Assembly: GCA_032716605.1 (NCBI GenBank)
Contig: CM064506.1
Location: 1,875,493 to 1,939,492, forward strand
DNA from: Paralithodes platypus
Lineage: Eukaryota > Arthropoda > Malacostraca > Decapoda > Lithodidae
Reading direction: 5' to 3'
Length of the DNA stretch: 64,000 bases
The position numbers and the translations under genes were made by a program. Positions within the stretch are counted from its first letter, which is position 1, and every line of letters begins with the position of its first letter. Positions 1 through 10,859 of the stretch are shown in pieces. A model generated the notes under the pieces. The model was not told the origin of the DNA. It made no database searches and saw nothing but the letters and a program-made list of their open reading frames with translations.

Positions 1-36
<36 letters not shown>
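1..36. repeat. (CTA)12 microsatellite
   Basis: Perfect trinucleotide array at the window edge; it may continue to the left. Confidence 0.95.
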
Positions 37-194
37 AACATACACACTCACACATCCCCCCCCCCATCACTAAATATACTCTCCACAGATCTTAAATTAT
101 TACAAGTCACGACCACTATCCCATCCTTCCTCCCATCCCTCCTCCCTCCTCCCTATCAGGCCCTCCACCCATGCCTCCTGCCATTACCTGATTG

Positions 195-480
195 ACCTTC
201 TCCACCAATAGGCCACTAACGTACCACTCCATCAAAACCGCTACATCTCCAATCAACTACACGCGGGACTCGCATCAACAATAACGCTACATCTCCACCA
301 CTACCTCCATCAAAACACTACATCTCCACCACCAAAAATATTATCTTTCTCACCTCTCCTCTATTAATATCTCCATTCAATCACCACCACTGCCACTACC
401 TCCATCAAAACACTACATTTCCAACACTACCTCCATCACCACTTATATTTCCCAACAATATAATCTTCCGCACCTTTTCT
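195..480. repeat. Degenerate pyrimidine-rich tandem repeat
   Basis: The phrase CTCCATCAAAACACTACAT recurs with small changes near 225, 305 and 400, and a short form follows near 428. The spacing is irregular (roughly 75-95 bases). It is low-complexity sequence with no gene. Confidence 0.6.
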
Positions 481-689
481 CTCCTACCATATCCATCAAT
501 CTTTAATTATTTTTACCATTACCGTACCTCAATTTTACATATTCGTGGACTAACATTCTTACTTAATTCAATTTCAGAATCCTACTAAATCCCTCTTCTT
601 CTTTTTACATCTCCAAGATCCATCCGAAAACTAAACATTTCTATCTGACTTTTTATCTCCCAAATGCCGATATTCATCTCTTAAACATT

Positions 690-835
690 AAGCTATTCAG
701 TGTGCAGTTGGGTCTGAGTACATGACTAGATTGATATCCAGTATTCTATAAAAGGATATAAAAATCGTAGTCATGTACTTAACCTTTAACTGTCTTGATG
801 TTGTAATGGTTACCTTTTGATACCTTTTGATGTGT
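690..835 (+). repeat. Interspersed repeat fragment, SINE-B 5' part
   Basis: The stretch from GAGTACATGACTAGATTGAT through CTTTAACTGTCTTGATG matches 47150-47240, where it leads straight into a tRNA-like SINE head. Here the copy decays after TGTAATGGTTACC. I read it as the 5' part of a SINE-B element. Confidence 0.6.
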
Positions 836-1280
836 TCGCCACTCTTCTAGCGGCACCAAGGAGCGCGACGCCCCTCGTTATGGGTGGTGATTTGGTGGCA
901 GTATACTTTTGAAATCGACAGCTCGCTCCCTTGCGAGGATGGGCTTCGTCTGGCACTGTTTGCAGTTCGACATCTATGGCTCTCTTGATGTTTTCCTAAC
1001 GAGATGTCCCGCATGTCTCTTACTCGCCGTGGATTTGTTGGAAGAGACGTGGGCCTCTGTGTGAGAACCCGCCCTCTCGCATAGAGCCATAGCACCCTGT
1101 TTATTCATACCCGTGGGATTTTCTGATATCCCATCCTCTCCTATCACTGAATTTCATGACTATCGGAGTATGTAGGTTTGGTACTAAACCCCTGCGATGT
1201 TCCCACGTGTATATTGTAGTACCGGTCTCTTCTACGTTCCAGTGAGACAGATTCAGTGCTCTTAACTCTCCCAATATTGT
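836..1280. other. Unique-looking sequence, no gene recognised
   Basis: Balanced composition. Open frames are short and unremarkable; the longest, on the minus strand at 847-1095, has no recognisable motif. I see no splice-bounded exon. Confidence 0.4.
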
Positions 1281-1405
1281 TTTTTTAAATCGAACGTGTG
1301 GAGGTGTTTAGACTGTATGTGGTAACCCAGGTTCGAATCCCGGGAGGATAACCACATGTTTTCATTAGGAGGTGTTTGGTGTTGGGAGTGAAATAAATAA
1401 ATTAG
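1281..1405 (+). mobile_element. tRNA-derived SINE (SINE-A)
   Basis: A pol III B-box GGTTCGAATCC lies near 1330, followed by the family tail (ACATG, TTTTCATTA, GGAGGTGTTTGGTGTTGGG, AATAAATTAGAT). The same head and tail recur at 22190, 52617 and 55845. The A-box region is eroded in this copy. The 3' end is A/T-rich rather than a clean poly(A). Confidence 0.75.
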
Positions 1406-1629
1406 ATAAAATAACAACAAGAATAAATCCCCAATCCTTCCCCCAGTACCACCTCTCGTGTTTTTTTTTCTCCTCCCCCAGTCACCCGTCAGCGGGGGGG
1501 GGGGGGGGGGTTGGAAGTGGGGTATAGGGTACGAAGGCGGGTATCGAATGTTGTTTTTCGATAGCCCGTGTAATTCTTACCGGAGATACTATCGATGACT
1601 CGGGTGAATCTGGTAATGTGGTCACGATA

Positions 1630-1925
1630 TGAGAGAGAAGGAGGAGATGAGAGAGAGATGGGAGAGTAGAGCGAGAGAGAGTTGGGATTTTAGAGATAGA
1701 GAAGGAGAGAGAGGAGGTGAGATGACGAGAGGTGCTAGTAGAGAGAGAGCGATGAATGGGGAGAGGCGAGACGAGAGAGGCAGAGATAGAATATAGAGAG
1801 CGAGAGTGAAGAGGACGGGAGCAGAGAGGAGGTGAGAGAGAGATGAGAGGAGGAAAGACACAGAGAAGAGGAGAGATGCAGAGAAGAGGAGAGAGAATGA
1901 GATAAAGAGAGAGAGGAGAGATAGT
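1630..1925. repeat. Purine-rich (GA)n imperfect tract
   Basis: About 300 bases of degenerate GAGAGA/GAGG sequence. Open frames on the opposite strand (leucine/serine-rich) are composition artefacts. Confidence 0.85.
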
Positions 1926-2149
1926 ACATTCTTTTGTTTAATACAATAACTAGGGTATACAAGTTGATAGCACCTTTAACATCCATAGGGTGTAAGGATT
2001 TAGGTACACATTACCTTCCCTGCCTTCAAGCCACGTCAACTAATATACAGCTCCGGTGTTATCAACTTACCTGTAAGAAAAGAAATCAATGGTTAATATA
2101 CATAAATATTAAAATATATGTTATACTATATTGATTATTAGTATGTGTG

Positions 2150-2350
2150 CAAGGGGGGGGGGAGAGAGAGAGAGAGAGAGATAGCGGAGGAGAGAAAGAG
2201 AGAGGAGAGGAGAGAGAGAGAGAGGGTTGAAGGTGAGAGGTGTGTGTGTGGTGTGTGTGTGTGTGTGTGTGTTGTGTGTGGTGTTGTGTGTGTGTGTGTG
2301 TGAGAGTGTGTGTGTGTATGCGTGTGTTTTCGTGTATGTGTGTGTATGTG
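2150..2350. repeat. Compound poly(G)-(GA)n-(GT)n tract
   Basis: A G-run, then interrupted GA, then interrupted GT repeats ending near 2350. Overlapping frames encode only repetitive peptides. Confidence 0.85.
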
Positions 2351-2732
2351 TATAAGAGAAGATAAAAGAGGGGTAGGAAGAAAGGTTGGTAGGTCCTATA
2401 AGCCAGTCCCCAGAACAGGTTTGACCATACTGCAAGGTGCAATGGCCAGTCTATACCCTCACTCGTCTACAGTCAACATCAACAGTTCGTCGGTAACTTT
2501 CTTCCTAAACTGTGTAATATTTTAAGTTACTATCACTTTCCCTTGACGGATCCAATGTGTGTGATAGGCATATGGACGAGCTGGGTTGGGTGTGAAAGGG
2601 ATCTGTTGCGTGTGGACCAATCGGATCTTTCGCAAACTCCCGTTTTCTTATGATATTATGTTCTTGTAGCCCAATGACTAAAGTCTGTATTTTTTTCCCA
2701 GCTGATAGTAAATTGCTATTTCGCCATCCTGA
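2351..2732. other. Unique-looking sequence, no gene recognised
   Basis: A short open frame on the plus strand ends near 2525 but starts inside the GT repeat and has no recognisable domain. I see no convincing exon borders. Confidence 0.35.
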
Positions 2733-2734
2733 TT

Positions 2735-2958
2735 ACAGTAATAAAAAAAAATTGTAGCGAAATATGTAGCTAATTCCTTGCTTTATATACCAAACAATAT
2801 TCCTCGCCCAAACGAGACAAAATCCTATTACTATATATTTATTATTATTATATACGGTAGGTTATAATCACGCATGGTAAAGATTTCGATTTATTTTTAC
2901 TAAAGATATGAACCAAAGTTGAAATATGAAGGTAGGATACGAATTTTGAGAATGACTG
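2735..2958. mobile_element. Probable Tc1/mariner-like MITE, degraded
   Basis: The left end TACAGTAAT and the right end GAATGACTGTA are inverted, flanked by TA, and resemble the ends of the better-preserved element at 7424-7639. The inner parts of the ends match only loosely (AAAATTG/CGTA). Non-coding. Confidence 0.4.
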
Positions 2959-3321
2959 TATCTTGATATTGTACCTTCTTCGTACCCGGCAAAGTACTCT
3001 CAACTCCATGCCCTCCCACCTTAGGACTCATAATCCCTGTTACCTGTATTATTGTGGCCTACGACCCTCTGGCCCGTGTTGGTAAATACGAAGGTTCTTG
3101 GAGTATCACCTTCGAGTCTGTGGTCTGAAGGAGGAGGCTGAATTGTTTGTCCTTCTTGACAGATATTATTTCCCGGATTTATTGATTAATATATTATTAT
3201 TATTGTCATTATTCATTATAGATAGCGGGGATAAGGGATTGTGGCATTAAGGAAAATTTGGAAGGGGAGGAACGGCGTCAGACCCTTGGGATATACTGCC
3301 AAAACGAAAGCAGAAAAAAAG

Positions 3322-3326
<5 letters not shown>

Positions 3327-3388
<62 letters not shown>

Positions 3389-3406
3389 AGAGAGAGGAGA
3401 GAAGGG

Positions 3407-3467
<61 letters not shown>
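3327..3467. repeat. (GA)n microsatellite, interrupted
   Basis: Two long GA runs separated by a GGAGAAG-type interruption. Arg-Glu and Ser-Leu open frames here are artefacts. The following 3470-3740 is purine-rich and geneless. Confidence 0.95.
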
Positions 3468-3471
<4 letters not shown>

Positions 3472-3743
3472 AGAGTGAGAAACACAAATCTATAAAAAGT
3501 GGGAGCGAAAGGGAGAACCAAGTGAGATAAACACCATGTAAGAGGGAATTATCATGTAAGAAAGAGGAATTATCTTGTAAGAGGGGGGAGACCAAGACAG
3601 AGGGGTCAGGGGGTGAGTGAGGGGTGTACTCTAAAGGAGGTAAAATCGAAGGAGTGGGTGGAGGGGGAGGCCTAGGGGAGGAGAGAGAAGGATAGACAGA
3701 TAATATTGAAAGGTTAGTTAATTATTTGATAATATTCCCTAGT

Positions 3744-3860
3744 TTAACCCTTTCTAGATCCGATTACGCATTTTGTTTCTTTTTCTTTTTGATTGTTGTG
3801 GCTATTATTAGACGACTGTATTCAGATTAGGAAGGGTGTGTAAGAGTTAAAAGGGTTAAG
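3744..3860 (+). mobile_element. Family A' TTAA MITE, 5' fragment
   Basis: Starts TTAACCCTTTCTAGATCCG and contains the family core GGCTATTATTAGACGA and ATTCAGATTAGGAAGG. The right half and right terminal repeat are missing. Same family as 20679, 48150 and 52823. Confidence 0.6.
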
Positions 3861-4105
3861 TTAGGGTTAAGTTGGAGTTAGTAGAGGAATGGAGGGTGGG
3901 TGAGGGTAGCCTACTAGTGCTAGCATCATCATGGCTGGAGTCCCGCAGACACACGCTTACAAAAACTGGCATCTCAAGGTGTTGTGTTTTTCCTCCAATG
4001 TGTGTCTGGGTCTGCCGGCCTATGTGAGTCTAGGTGGATTTTTTTTAACCCTCTTAACACTATCAATCCCTAGACTAACTTTTTTTTCAGCTAACCCCAA
4101 ACGAT

Positions 4106-4108
<3 letters not shown>

Positions 4109-4193
<85 letters not shown>

Positions 4194-4220
4194 GGAATTG
4201 TGTGTGTGTGTGTGTGTGTG
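4109..4220. repeat. Compound (TA)n-(GA)n-poly(G)-(GT)n
   Basis: Four simple repeats joined end to end. Confidence 0.95.
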
Positions 4221-4419
4221 TCGATAATCATAAGCAGCCATAACAAACTACACAAATGGGCGTACATTTGAATATGAATGTGCTTATGAACGTGTGCTTA
4301 TGTGTGTAAACGTGTGCGTATGTGTGTTATCACCTTGACCTCACCTCTCCCCCCCCCCTTACCCCTTCTATTGCAAGACACCTGTAGTACTTACTATGTG
4401 TTGCCATGCTCGATCAAAA

Positions 4420-4560
<141 letters not shown>

Positions 4561-4739
4561 ACTAGCAGCGGTACCCGGGTAATCACCATAATCACCACCA
4601 CTACTACTACCATAATCACCATCACTACTACCATCACTACTACTACCATAATCACCATCATCAATCACTACTACCACAATCATCACAATACTACTACTAC
4701 CATAATCACCGGCCTCGACCTCCCTGTGCCTCATTAAAT

Positions 4740-4944
4740 GGCGACCTCGATTTCGGCCGCTAAATGACCTCCGATTTTGGATCTGACCTCATCCGTACCC
4801 CCATTTTGGGGGGCTGCGAACAACTTTCGTTCCATACACCTTTTCGATCGGAGGCCTCCTTCTGCCCCAAACGGCCATTTTTTTCGCATTTGTTTCGCTC
4901 CCGTATAATACATACGTTAAAAAAAAAAAAAAAAAAAAAAAAAA
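4740..4944 (+). mobile_element. Possible short retroposon ending in A26
   Basis: A GC-balanced stretch with repeated GACCTCGATTT-like phrases ends abruptly in 26 A. The poly(A) suggests a retroposed fragment. I found no matching copy or target duplication, so this is a weak call. Confidence 0.25.
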
Positions 4945-5545
4945 TCTCTGATTTCCACTAAACTCGCCTAAAACCATCTCCAAAACCTGGGCTTTCCAAC
5001 GGTGCCCCACACTCCCACCTGGCACCAAAACTGTGGGAGGAGTTTAGTAACAAAGGTCGGGTAACTGACAAACATTGACCTTTATTTATTAAGATAGACT
5101 GAATTAAAATTATTGAGGAATGGGATGTATTTCCATCTGATTTAGGAAATTAAACATGTAACATTAAATGTTTGCAGTTAAACAATGTCAGTGAAACACA
5201 AGTCCATCTTGAAATATTAGAAACTAGTTAATAAGTGACAGTATATTCATTATAATTATGTATTAGGCCTAATTGAATAAAGGACGGGTGAAGAAAATAC
5301 TTATCGTAATGAAAATAAAATACTTGCATCTATTGTTTTTTTCAGACAAATATGCCTTAATTAATATTTATATACATTATAAACATGTCAAGAAATGTTG
5401 TTAACAGAAACCTAAAAAAAACAATAGCCTCGTGCATTCTTCGTCTATGTAAGCACACTGCAACAACAACATCCACACACCCAAGGGCAAGCAGGGTCAC
5501 TCTGGGTATATGCAGTTCCCGCGCAAACCTACCGACCGGAGTGCA
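4945..5545. other. AT-rich spacer, no gene recognised
   Basis: AT-rich sequence without clear repeats; short frames near 5360-5600 lack recognisable motifs. Confidence 0.4.
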
Positions 5546-6440
5546 CGCAGGTTTTGGCGGGAGATTTCTGGCGGGCTGGCACCTGTCCAAAGTACCCACA
5601 GACACATAAACAGCTTCCTATTGCACCCTATCTCCCTACTCCATTCGCTATTCTACGCCTTTCTAAATATTGCTCTGTTCTTCATATTTTTTGTTTTTGT
5701 TTATATATATTTATTTATCTCAGTTAAGTTTATGTCTCCCTATGTGTTTGAATTTGACATACCGGTACTCTATCTGGCACTTGTTCAAAACACACATTAA
5801 AGCAGCGTTGTACCTAGCACTACCTCCCTACACTATACTGCAATTTTTTCCTGAATACTTGATGTTGCATTTCCGTATTCATTTATTATTATTATTTTTT
5901 TTTTTTTTTTTTTTTTCGGTCTATCTATCTATATGGGAGTGGATTTGGCGTGCATTTTCTGGCGGGGGGCTGGCACTCGTCCAAGACACGCAACATAAGA
6001 CAGCGTCCTATCCCACCTTACCTTCCTACTTGATGCTGTACTTTACACCTTCATATTGTCTTATTATTTTGCTCAATTTCTGTCTGTATCTTTTCTGTAT
6101 CTTATCTCTGTGTTTGTGACTGTACGTGGTTTTGGCGGGAATTTTCTGGCGGGCTGGCACTGGTCCAAAACAAACACAAGCAGTGTCCTTCCTAACCTTC
6201 ACTCCCCTACTGTATGCTGCACCTTACTCATGAATACTAAAGCCTGTGTTGACGTCTTTGTCTATCTGTTTCTCGATCTATCTATGTGTGTAGCATATGT
6301 GTGTATGTTTTTCACTCCTGTGCTGCTCCTTACACACCTTATTAAATACTCGATCTACTGTATACATGTGTGTAGCATATGTATGTACGTATTTCACTCC
6401 TGTGCTCCTCCTTACACACCTTACTAAATACGAATTTTAC
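5546..6440 (+). repeat. Degenerate tandem array with TTTGGCGGGA motifs
   Basis: Diverged units share the phrase TTTTGGCGGGA...TTCTGGCGGG, CTGGCACT and GTCCAA, then a CA-rich step and a CCTA/CTCCCTACT stretch. Unit starts lie near 5551, 5943 and 6129, with a partial near 5770. The right end holds two roughly 80-bp copies of TTTTTCACTCCTGTGCTGCT-type sequence (6290-6430). Open frames across it are hydrophobic low-complexity and shift register, so I do not call a gene. Confidence 0.6.
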
Positions 6441-6960
6441 TTCATGTATGTATTGCTTAAATTGGTTAACATACACAATTTCCCTCTCCCATCATCCATA
6501 TCTAGACTAAGTTAAATGCAAACCACCTTCACCAATTGTTTCCGTTAATTAACAATGTACACAATATAAATGTAGGTCATTTTATCCACACCACTTCATA
6601 TTTTTGCACCATCTTGCCAGGGCACTTTAATTCCTAGGTACTGCAACCCTGACCTTCGCTAACAGCTTGACCTTTCCTTGCGATAGTCTATTTTGGGAGA
6701 TGGAGTATTGTGTATTACTGTTTTGAACGTCACCACTATCATGATTATCACCACCATGTATCACATTCTCACGGAATTTATCTATCAACTTACCAGCAAT
6801 GATTATCGAATTGTATCATACAAATCTTATTCTATCGCCGTTTATCCCTTGATGTCGACAGATATGTCCAAGGTCGAATGCATCATATTTCAGCATATCA
6901 ATCAATTAAATTACTTTAAAACAAAAATAATTAAGTTCTGCAATCCTCCATCCCTCACAT
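6441..6960. other. Unique-looking AT-rich spacer
   Basis: No repeat family or exon that I can support. An open frame beginning at 6693 runs into the GA repeat and is not convincing. Confidence 0.35.
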
Positions 6961-6962
6961 TG

Positions 6963-6982
6963 ACCCCCCCCCCCCCCCTTTC

Positions 6983-7051
<69 letters not shown>

Positions 7052-7119
7052 AGAGAGATCAGAGAGGAGAGAGAGAGAGAGAGGAGGGAGAGGAGAGAGA
7101 GAGAGGGAGAGAGCAGATT

Positions 7120-7172
<53 letters not shown>

Positions 7173-7200
7173 TGGGGGGGGGGGCGGGGGGGGGGGGGGG
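6963..7200. repeat. Poly(C)-(GA)n-poly(G) compound tract
   Basis: A C-run, long interrupted GA, then G-rich sequence. Frames on both strands here are artefacts. Confidence 0.95.
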
Positions 7201-7423
7201 TTTGTTGAGCAAGCACAGGGGGTGGCCTCCGTAGTGGCGATGCATGCATTATCATCACTGCACAAACAACCACTATTAAGGCAGTAGCACACGGGAAGTT
7301 TTATCGGCAACTGTTGATCCTTTATCTTATATTAGAAAGAAACATTTAGAATATATTTTACACTAGCATTGCCAACTGGACTAAAGGTAGATTATTATTA
7401 GTGACACATTTATTATACAGGTA

Positions 7424-7639
7424 CAGTCACGTATAACAAATCGTGGACCCCTTATGCTTGTCTTTGTGCAATTATAACTTTCTGGATTGATTTTTTGGAT
7501 GGAACTTGCTTTTCAATAAGTAGTACGCATGCATTATTATGTAGTTGATTTATAGACAATTATATTCATAAAATCGTTTCCAGATATATGTTTCCATAAT
7601 TTGAAACAGGTGAGGTCCACGAATTTCTCTGAATGACTG
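7424..7639. mobile_element. Tc1/mariner-like MITE, 216 bp
   Basis: TA dinucleotides at 7422-7423 and 7640-7641 flank inverted ends. The left end begins CAGTCACG and reaches AATCGTGGACC; the right end, read in reverse, begins CAGTCATTCAG and reaches AATTCGTGGACC. TA target duplication plus CAGT ends fits a non-autonomous Tc1/mariner element. No transposase frame. A single left-end fragment of this kind also occurs near 19709. Confidence 0.7.
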
Positions 7640-7924
7640 TACATGATTTCAGAAGCTCCCAGATAAGGGTTGCAGGTTAAAAGGTCTGGTGTAAGTCCGT
7701 GTTATTACCTTGCCAGAATCAACACTCACTATCCTTCGCTGTAACCAGGCAATATAAAAGACTTGTGGGAGACTAAGAGTGTTAAACATTACTTAACCCT
7801 ACCTGCTTAATTTCATTATTTTAGACATGTTAAGACGTTTCGCCCAATTAGTTAGCGCCTGTTAGGCAATTATAAGACGCTAAATCTCACTAAGTTACTT
7901 ACTTATATATATATTTTTTTTTGG

Positions 7925-8185
7925 GGGGCAAGCAATAGCGAGCCTGAAATTTACGAGAAACCGTCATTGGCCAAGTGTACATATCAAGTTTGAAAGGGTA
8001 TAAGGGTATCTGGTGGTGGTGGTGGTGGTGGTGGTGGTGGTGGTGGTGGTTGGTGGGTGGTGGTGGTGGTGTGTGTGTGGGTGGGGGGGGCAGGGGGGGG
8101 GGGGGGGGGGTATTAGTATGGAGGGGATCTGGGGAGGCGTTTTTCATAAGTCTAGGGGGCAAACAAAAGTCCGGTGCTCGAAAAT
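7925..8185 (-). mobile_element. Family B repeat, interrupted by (GGT)n
   Basis: The left part carries the family phrase GCAAGCAATAGCGAGCCTG and the right part ATAAGTCTAGGGGGCAAAC. Between them lies an expanded GGT tract (about 8012-8076) and G-runs. The tryptophan or valine frames over GGT are artefacts. Confidence 0.6.
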
Positions 8186-8264
8186 GGCTGGATCAATCAT
8201 AATCCTGAATGATAATTAAACAAAATATCATAATATCCCCCAACACGACGCACCAGATCCTCTT

Positions 8265-8460
8265 TAATGCATTGATGGGGGCTAAGCTATTGATGGGGGC
8301 TAAGCTATTGATGGGGGCTAAGCTATTCAAATACTGGTTAAGACCATTAAATATGAAGTTAGGAATTACTTAAGGATATGTTACGTCTGCTTAATGGTAT
8401 TGGTTAAGGCCATTAAATATGATGTTAGTAGTTACTTAAGGATGTGTTAGCCTTCATAAT
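8265..8460 (+). repeat. Two small tandem duplications
   Basis: Three 18-base units of TTGATGGGGGCTAAGCTA, followed by a roughly 70-base unit repeated twice (GGTTAAGACCATTAAATATG and its near-copy GGTTAAGGCCATTAAATATG). Confidence 0.85.
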
Positions 8461-8551
8461 GGTAATGTGGATGTTTTATGGGTTTTGTTGAGAGGCTTAT
8501 CTGTGTGTCTGCCAGGCTGTCTGGCTAGTCTCATCCCCCAGTCTGCTTACT

Positions 8552-8692
8552 ACACACACACTCATTCATACACCCACACCCACACACAGATACTCATTCA
8601 CACACCCACACCCACACACAGATACTCATTCACACACCCACACCCACACACTCATTCACTCATACATACATACACACTCATTCACACACACA

Positions 8693-8742
<50 letters not shown>

Positions 8743-8758
8743 CACACACACACACTGC
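8552..8758. repeat. (CA)n-like and (CT)n tract
   Basis: Imperfect CACACC units with ACTCATTCA interruptions in a roughly 30-base higher-order repeat, then CT, then CA. Confidence 0.9.
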
Positions 8759-8944
8759 AGCAATTTACTTAACCTTGAAATGTCCTCACTCCTGCCTTCA
8801 ATATTTATGTGTGTGTTTTATCTTTCCTTCACTCCAGCCTATGCACTCTTCACGATTACTTTATTTCACCCACAAAACCCCTCTTATGCACTCTTCACCA
8901 CTACTATAAATCACCCACCATCTCTCAACACTATGAAACTCTTA

Positions 8945-9157
8945 TTAACCCATCCGGTACCAGTGACGTCCTTTTAACTTTCTTCTGGCTACTATTATAC
9001 GCATTCATTCAGTTTAAACAGGCCCTCCAGCAAGTAACAAGCTTCGAACCATCTCGCTTAACCATTTTTGCTATCACAGATCCTTCTTTAACTGCATGAA
9101 AGTCTAAACATAGCTAGAATAAAACTAAAAAGACGTCGCTGTTACAGAAGGGGTTAA
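8945..9157 (+). mobile_element. Family A TTAA MITE, complete
   Basis: TTAA on both sides, left end CCCATCCGGTACCAGTGACG, right end (reversed) CCCCTTCTGTAACAGCGACG. The core phrase GGCTACTATTATACG is shared with the copies at 41922, 50815 and 55251. About 213 bp, no coding capacity. TTAA target plus C-rich inverted ends suggests piggyBac-type mobilisation. Confidence 0.8.
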
Positions 9158-9159
9158 TA

Positions 9160-9250
9160 CTATTTATGCTAATAGGGTATATATACTGTATATACTAATA
9201 AGGTTTATGCTAATAGGGTATATATACTGTATATACTAATAAGGTTTTAT
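9160..9250 (+). repeat. Tandem duplication of a palindromic unit
   Basis: Two copies of AATAGGGTATATATACTGTA followed by TATACTAATAAGG; each unit contains the palindrome TATATACTGTATATA-like core. Confidence 0.8.
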
Positions 9251-9798
9251 GTCGTTGTACTTGCTTATAGCTAGAATATAAAAAAAAACACTTGACTGGA
9301 TCATTCACAAGAGGAAAAACCATGTTTACCTGTTCTCTCGTATCGACGAAGACCTTTAACTATTAACTTAAATTAACAGTACACAAGCCCAGTCATAAAA
9401 AGAAAGATAAACTTGGATGAAGGTAGTAAATTTAATGTACGAGCAAGGATATATGAAGTGTAAGGAATGCTAACACCATAGTTAATTATAAGGTAAAGTG
9501 TAGTCAAGTATAGTGCGTTCAATTGAAAGGAAAAACAAAAAAACTTTTATGCAACAAGAAATTTAAATAAAGTAAGATGAGTAACTTAAGCAATAACAGT
9601 AAAAGGACCCAAGTCAAGTAAAAACATAAACATTTAAGTAAGAGTAGTAAAGGAACTCATAAGGAACAGCCTAGCCATGGAGTAAAGTAACACCAACAAT
9701 AACTTCCTTCAAGTATAAAATATGTGAAGCAAAGCAAATAATCCCATGTAATATCAGGCAAATTGTCGGTCAGGTTTTGAAGGTGAGGCGGTGAGGGC
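9251..9798. other. A-rich spacer
   Basis: Many AAGTA/AGTAA phrases but no clear period, exon or element ends. Confidence 0.4.

Positions 9799-9800
<2 letters not shown>

Positions 9801-9856
<56 letters not shown>
9801..9856. repeat. (GT)n microsatellite
   Basis: About 28 GT units. Confidence 0.97.
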
Positions 9857-9861
<5 letters not shown>

Positions 9862-10019
9862 CAGTTACTTGTTCGTTCGTCAAGGGGAATCCACGCAATG
9901 CGAGCTAAGCTCATTATTATCGCGCCTCCTTAACTGGGAATGTATTGCGTGAAATGTATGTTAAGTGTTTTTATGTACTGTTGGAATGGCTGTGGATGTG
10001 TGTGTAGTCTGTATTTTTT

Positions 10020-10345
10020 TAGCCAATTGGCGACATCGGAAACGAAGGCTTAGGGTGGATCTGTATGGTACCATTCTCACTATAGACGGTACCGTCTCGC
10101 CCGAAGGCTCAGGTAGCCATCAGCTTAGGTGAACCATATGATACCCATCTCGCCTTGTAACATTTTTGCCAACCCCAGATGGGACGTCACAACGTCGTCC
10201 ACTTATTCCAGGTACCTATTTACAGCTAGGTGAACTGAGGCTAACACATGAAAGGAGACAAGCCCAATTTGTCTCCGCCCGGCCGGGGATTGAACCCCCG
10301 ACCCCTCGTGTGTGAGACGAAAGCTCTACCTACTAGGCTACGAGC

Positions 10346-10352
<7 letters not shown>
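10020..10352 (-). mobile_element. tRNA-derived SINE, decapod type
   Basis: Read on the minus strand, a tRNA-like head starts near 10350: an A-box-like TAGCCTAGTAGGTAG and a B-box GGTTCAATCCC (near 10290). The body contains CAGGTACCTATTTACAGCTA and GGTGAAC, phrases I associate with widespread decapod tRNA-SINEs. The far end near 10070 has paired GGTACC motifs. The head abuts a GT/GA microsatellite. Confidence 0.75.
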
Positions 10353-10376
<24 letters not shown>

Positions 10377-10650
10377 TAGAGACAATTTGAACAAAGATAA
10401 ATAGATAGATAGAGGGAGAGGGGAGGGGAGGGTACTGTGATGGGAGGGGGGGAGGAGGAGGGGAGCAAGAGTACTGGGGTGGGGGTGGTGAGTGGGGGGG
10501 GGGGGGGGTGGCACTGGCTCCCTCCAGGGCCAAATTCCTGCCACTAGTGAATGGGCACCCCAGGCCCCCCCCCCCCCCCACCTCATCCCCCTTTACTCCG
10601 TCTTGCATGCCTTACCCCCTCAACCACTAACCCCCCCCCCCCCCCACCCC
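10350..10650. repeat. GT/GA, poly(G) and poly(C) low-complexity
   Basis: Successive GT, GA, GGGA, G-run and C-run tracts. Proline-, glycine- and serine-rich frames are artefacts. Confidence 0.9.
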
Positions 10651-10859
10651 CCTTTTGTTTTCTTGCACACTCGTAGGCATTCTAGTACTCTCTATGAATT
10701 ATATTTTGTAAATATTTACACTGATAAATAAACTTCTATTATTCATACATTGCCTAAGGTAATTAATATGTTTTTATTTAAATTAGTTTTTATTATTACC
10801 ATGATCAATTCCTTTGTATATTTAAAAGAATAAATGCAACAAAAATACACGATAACTTT

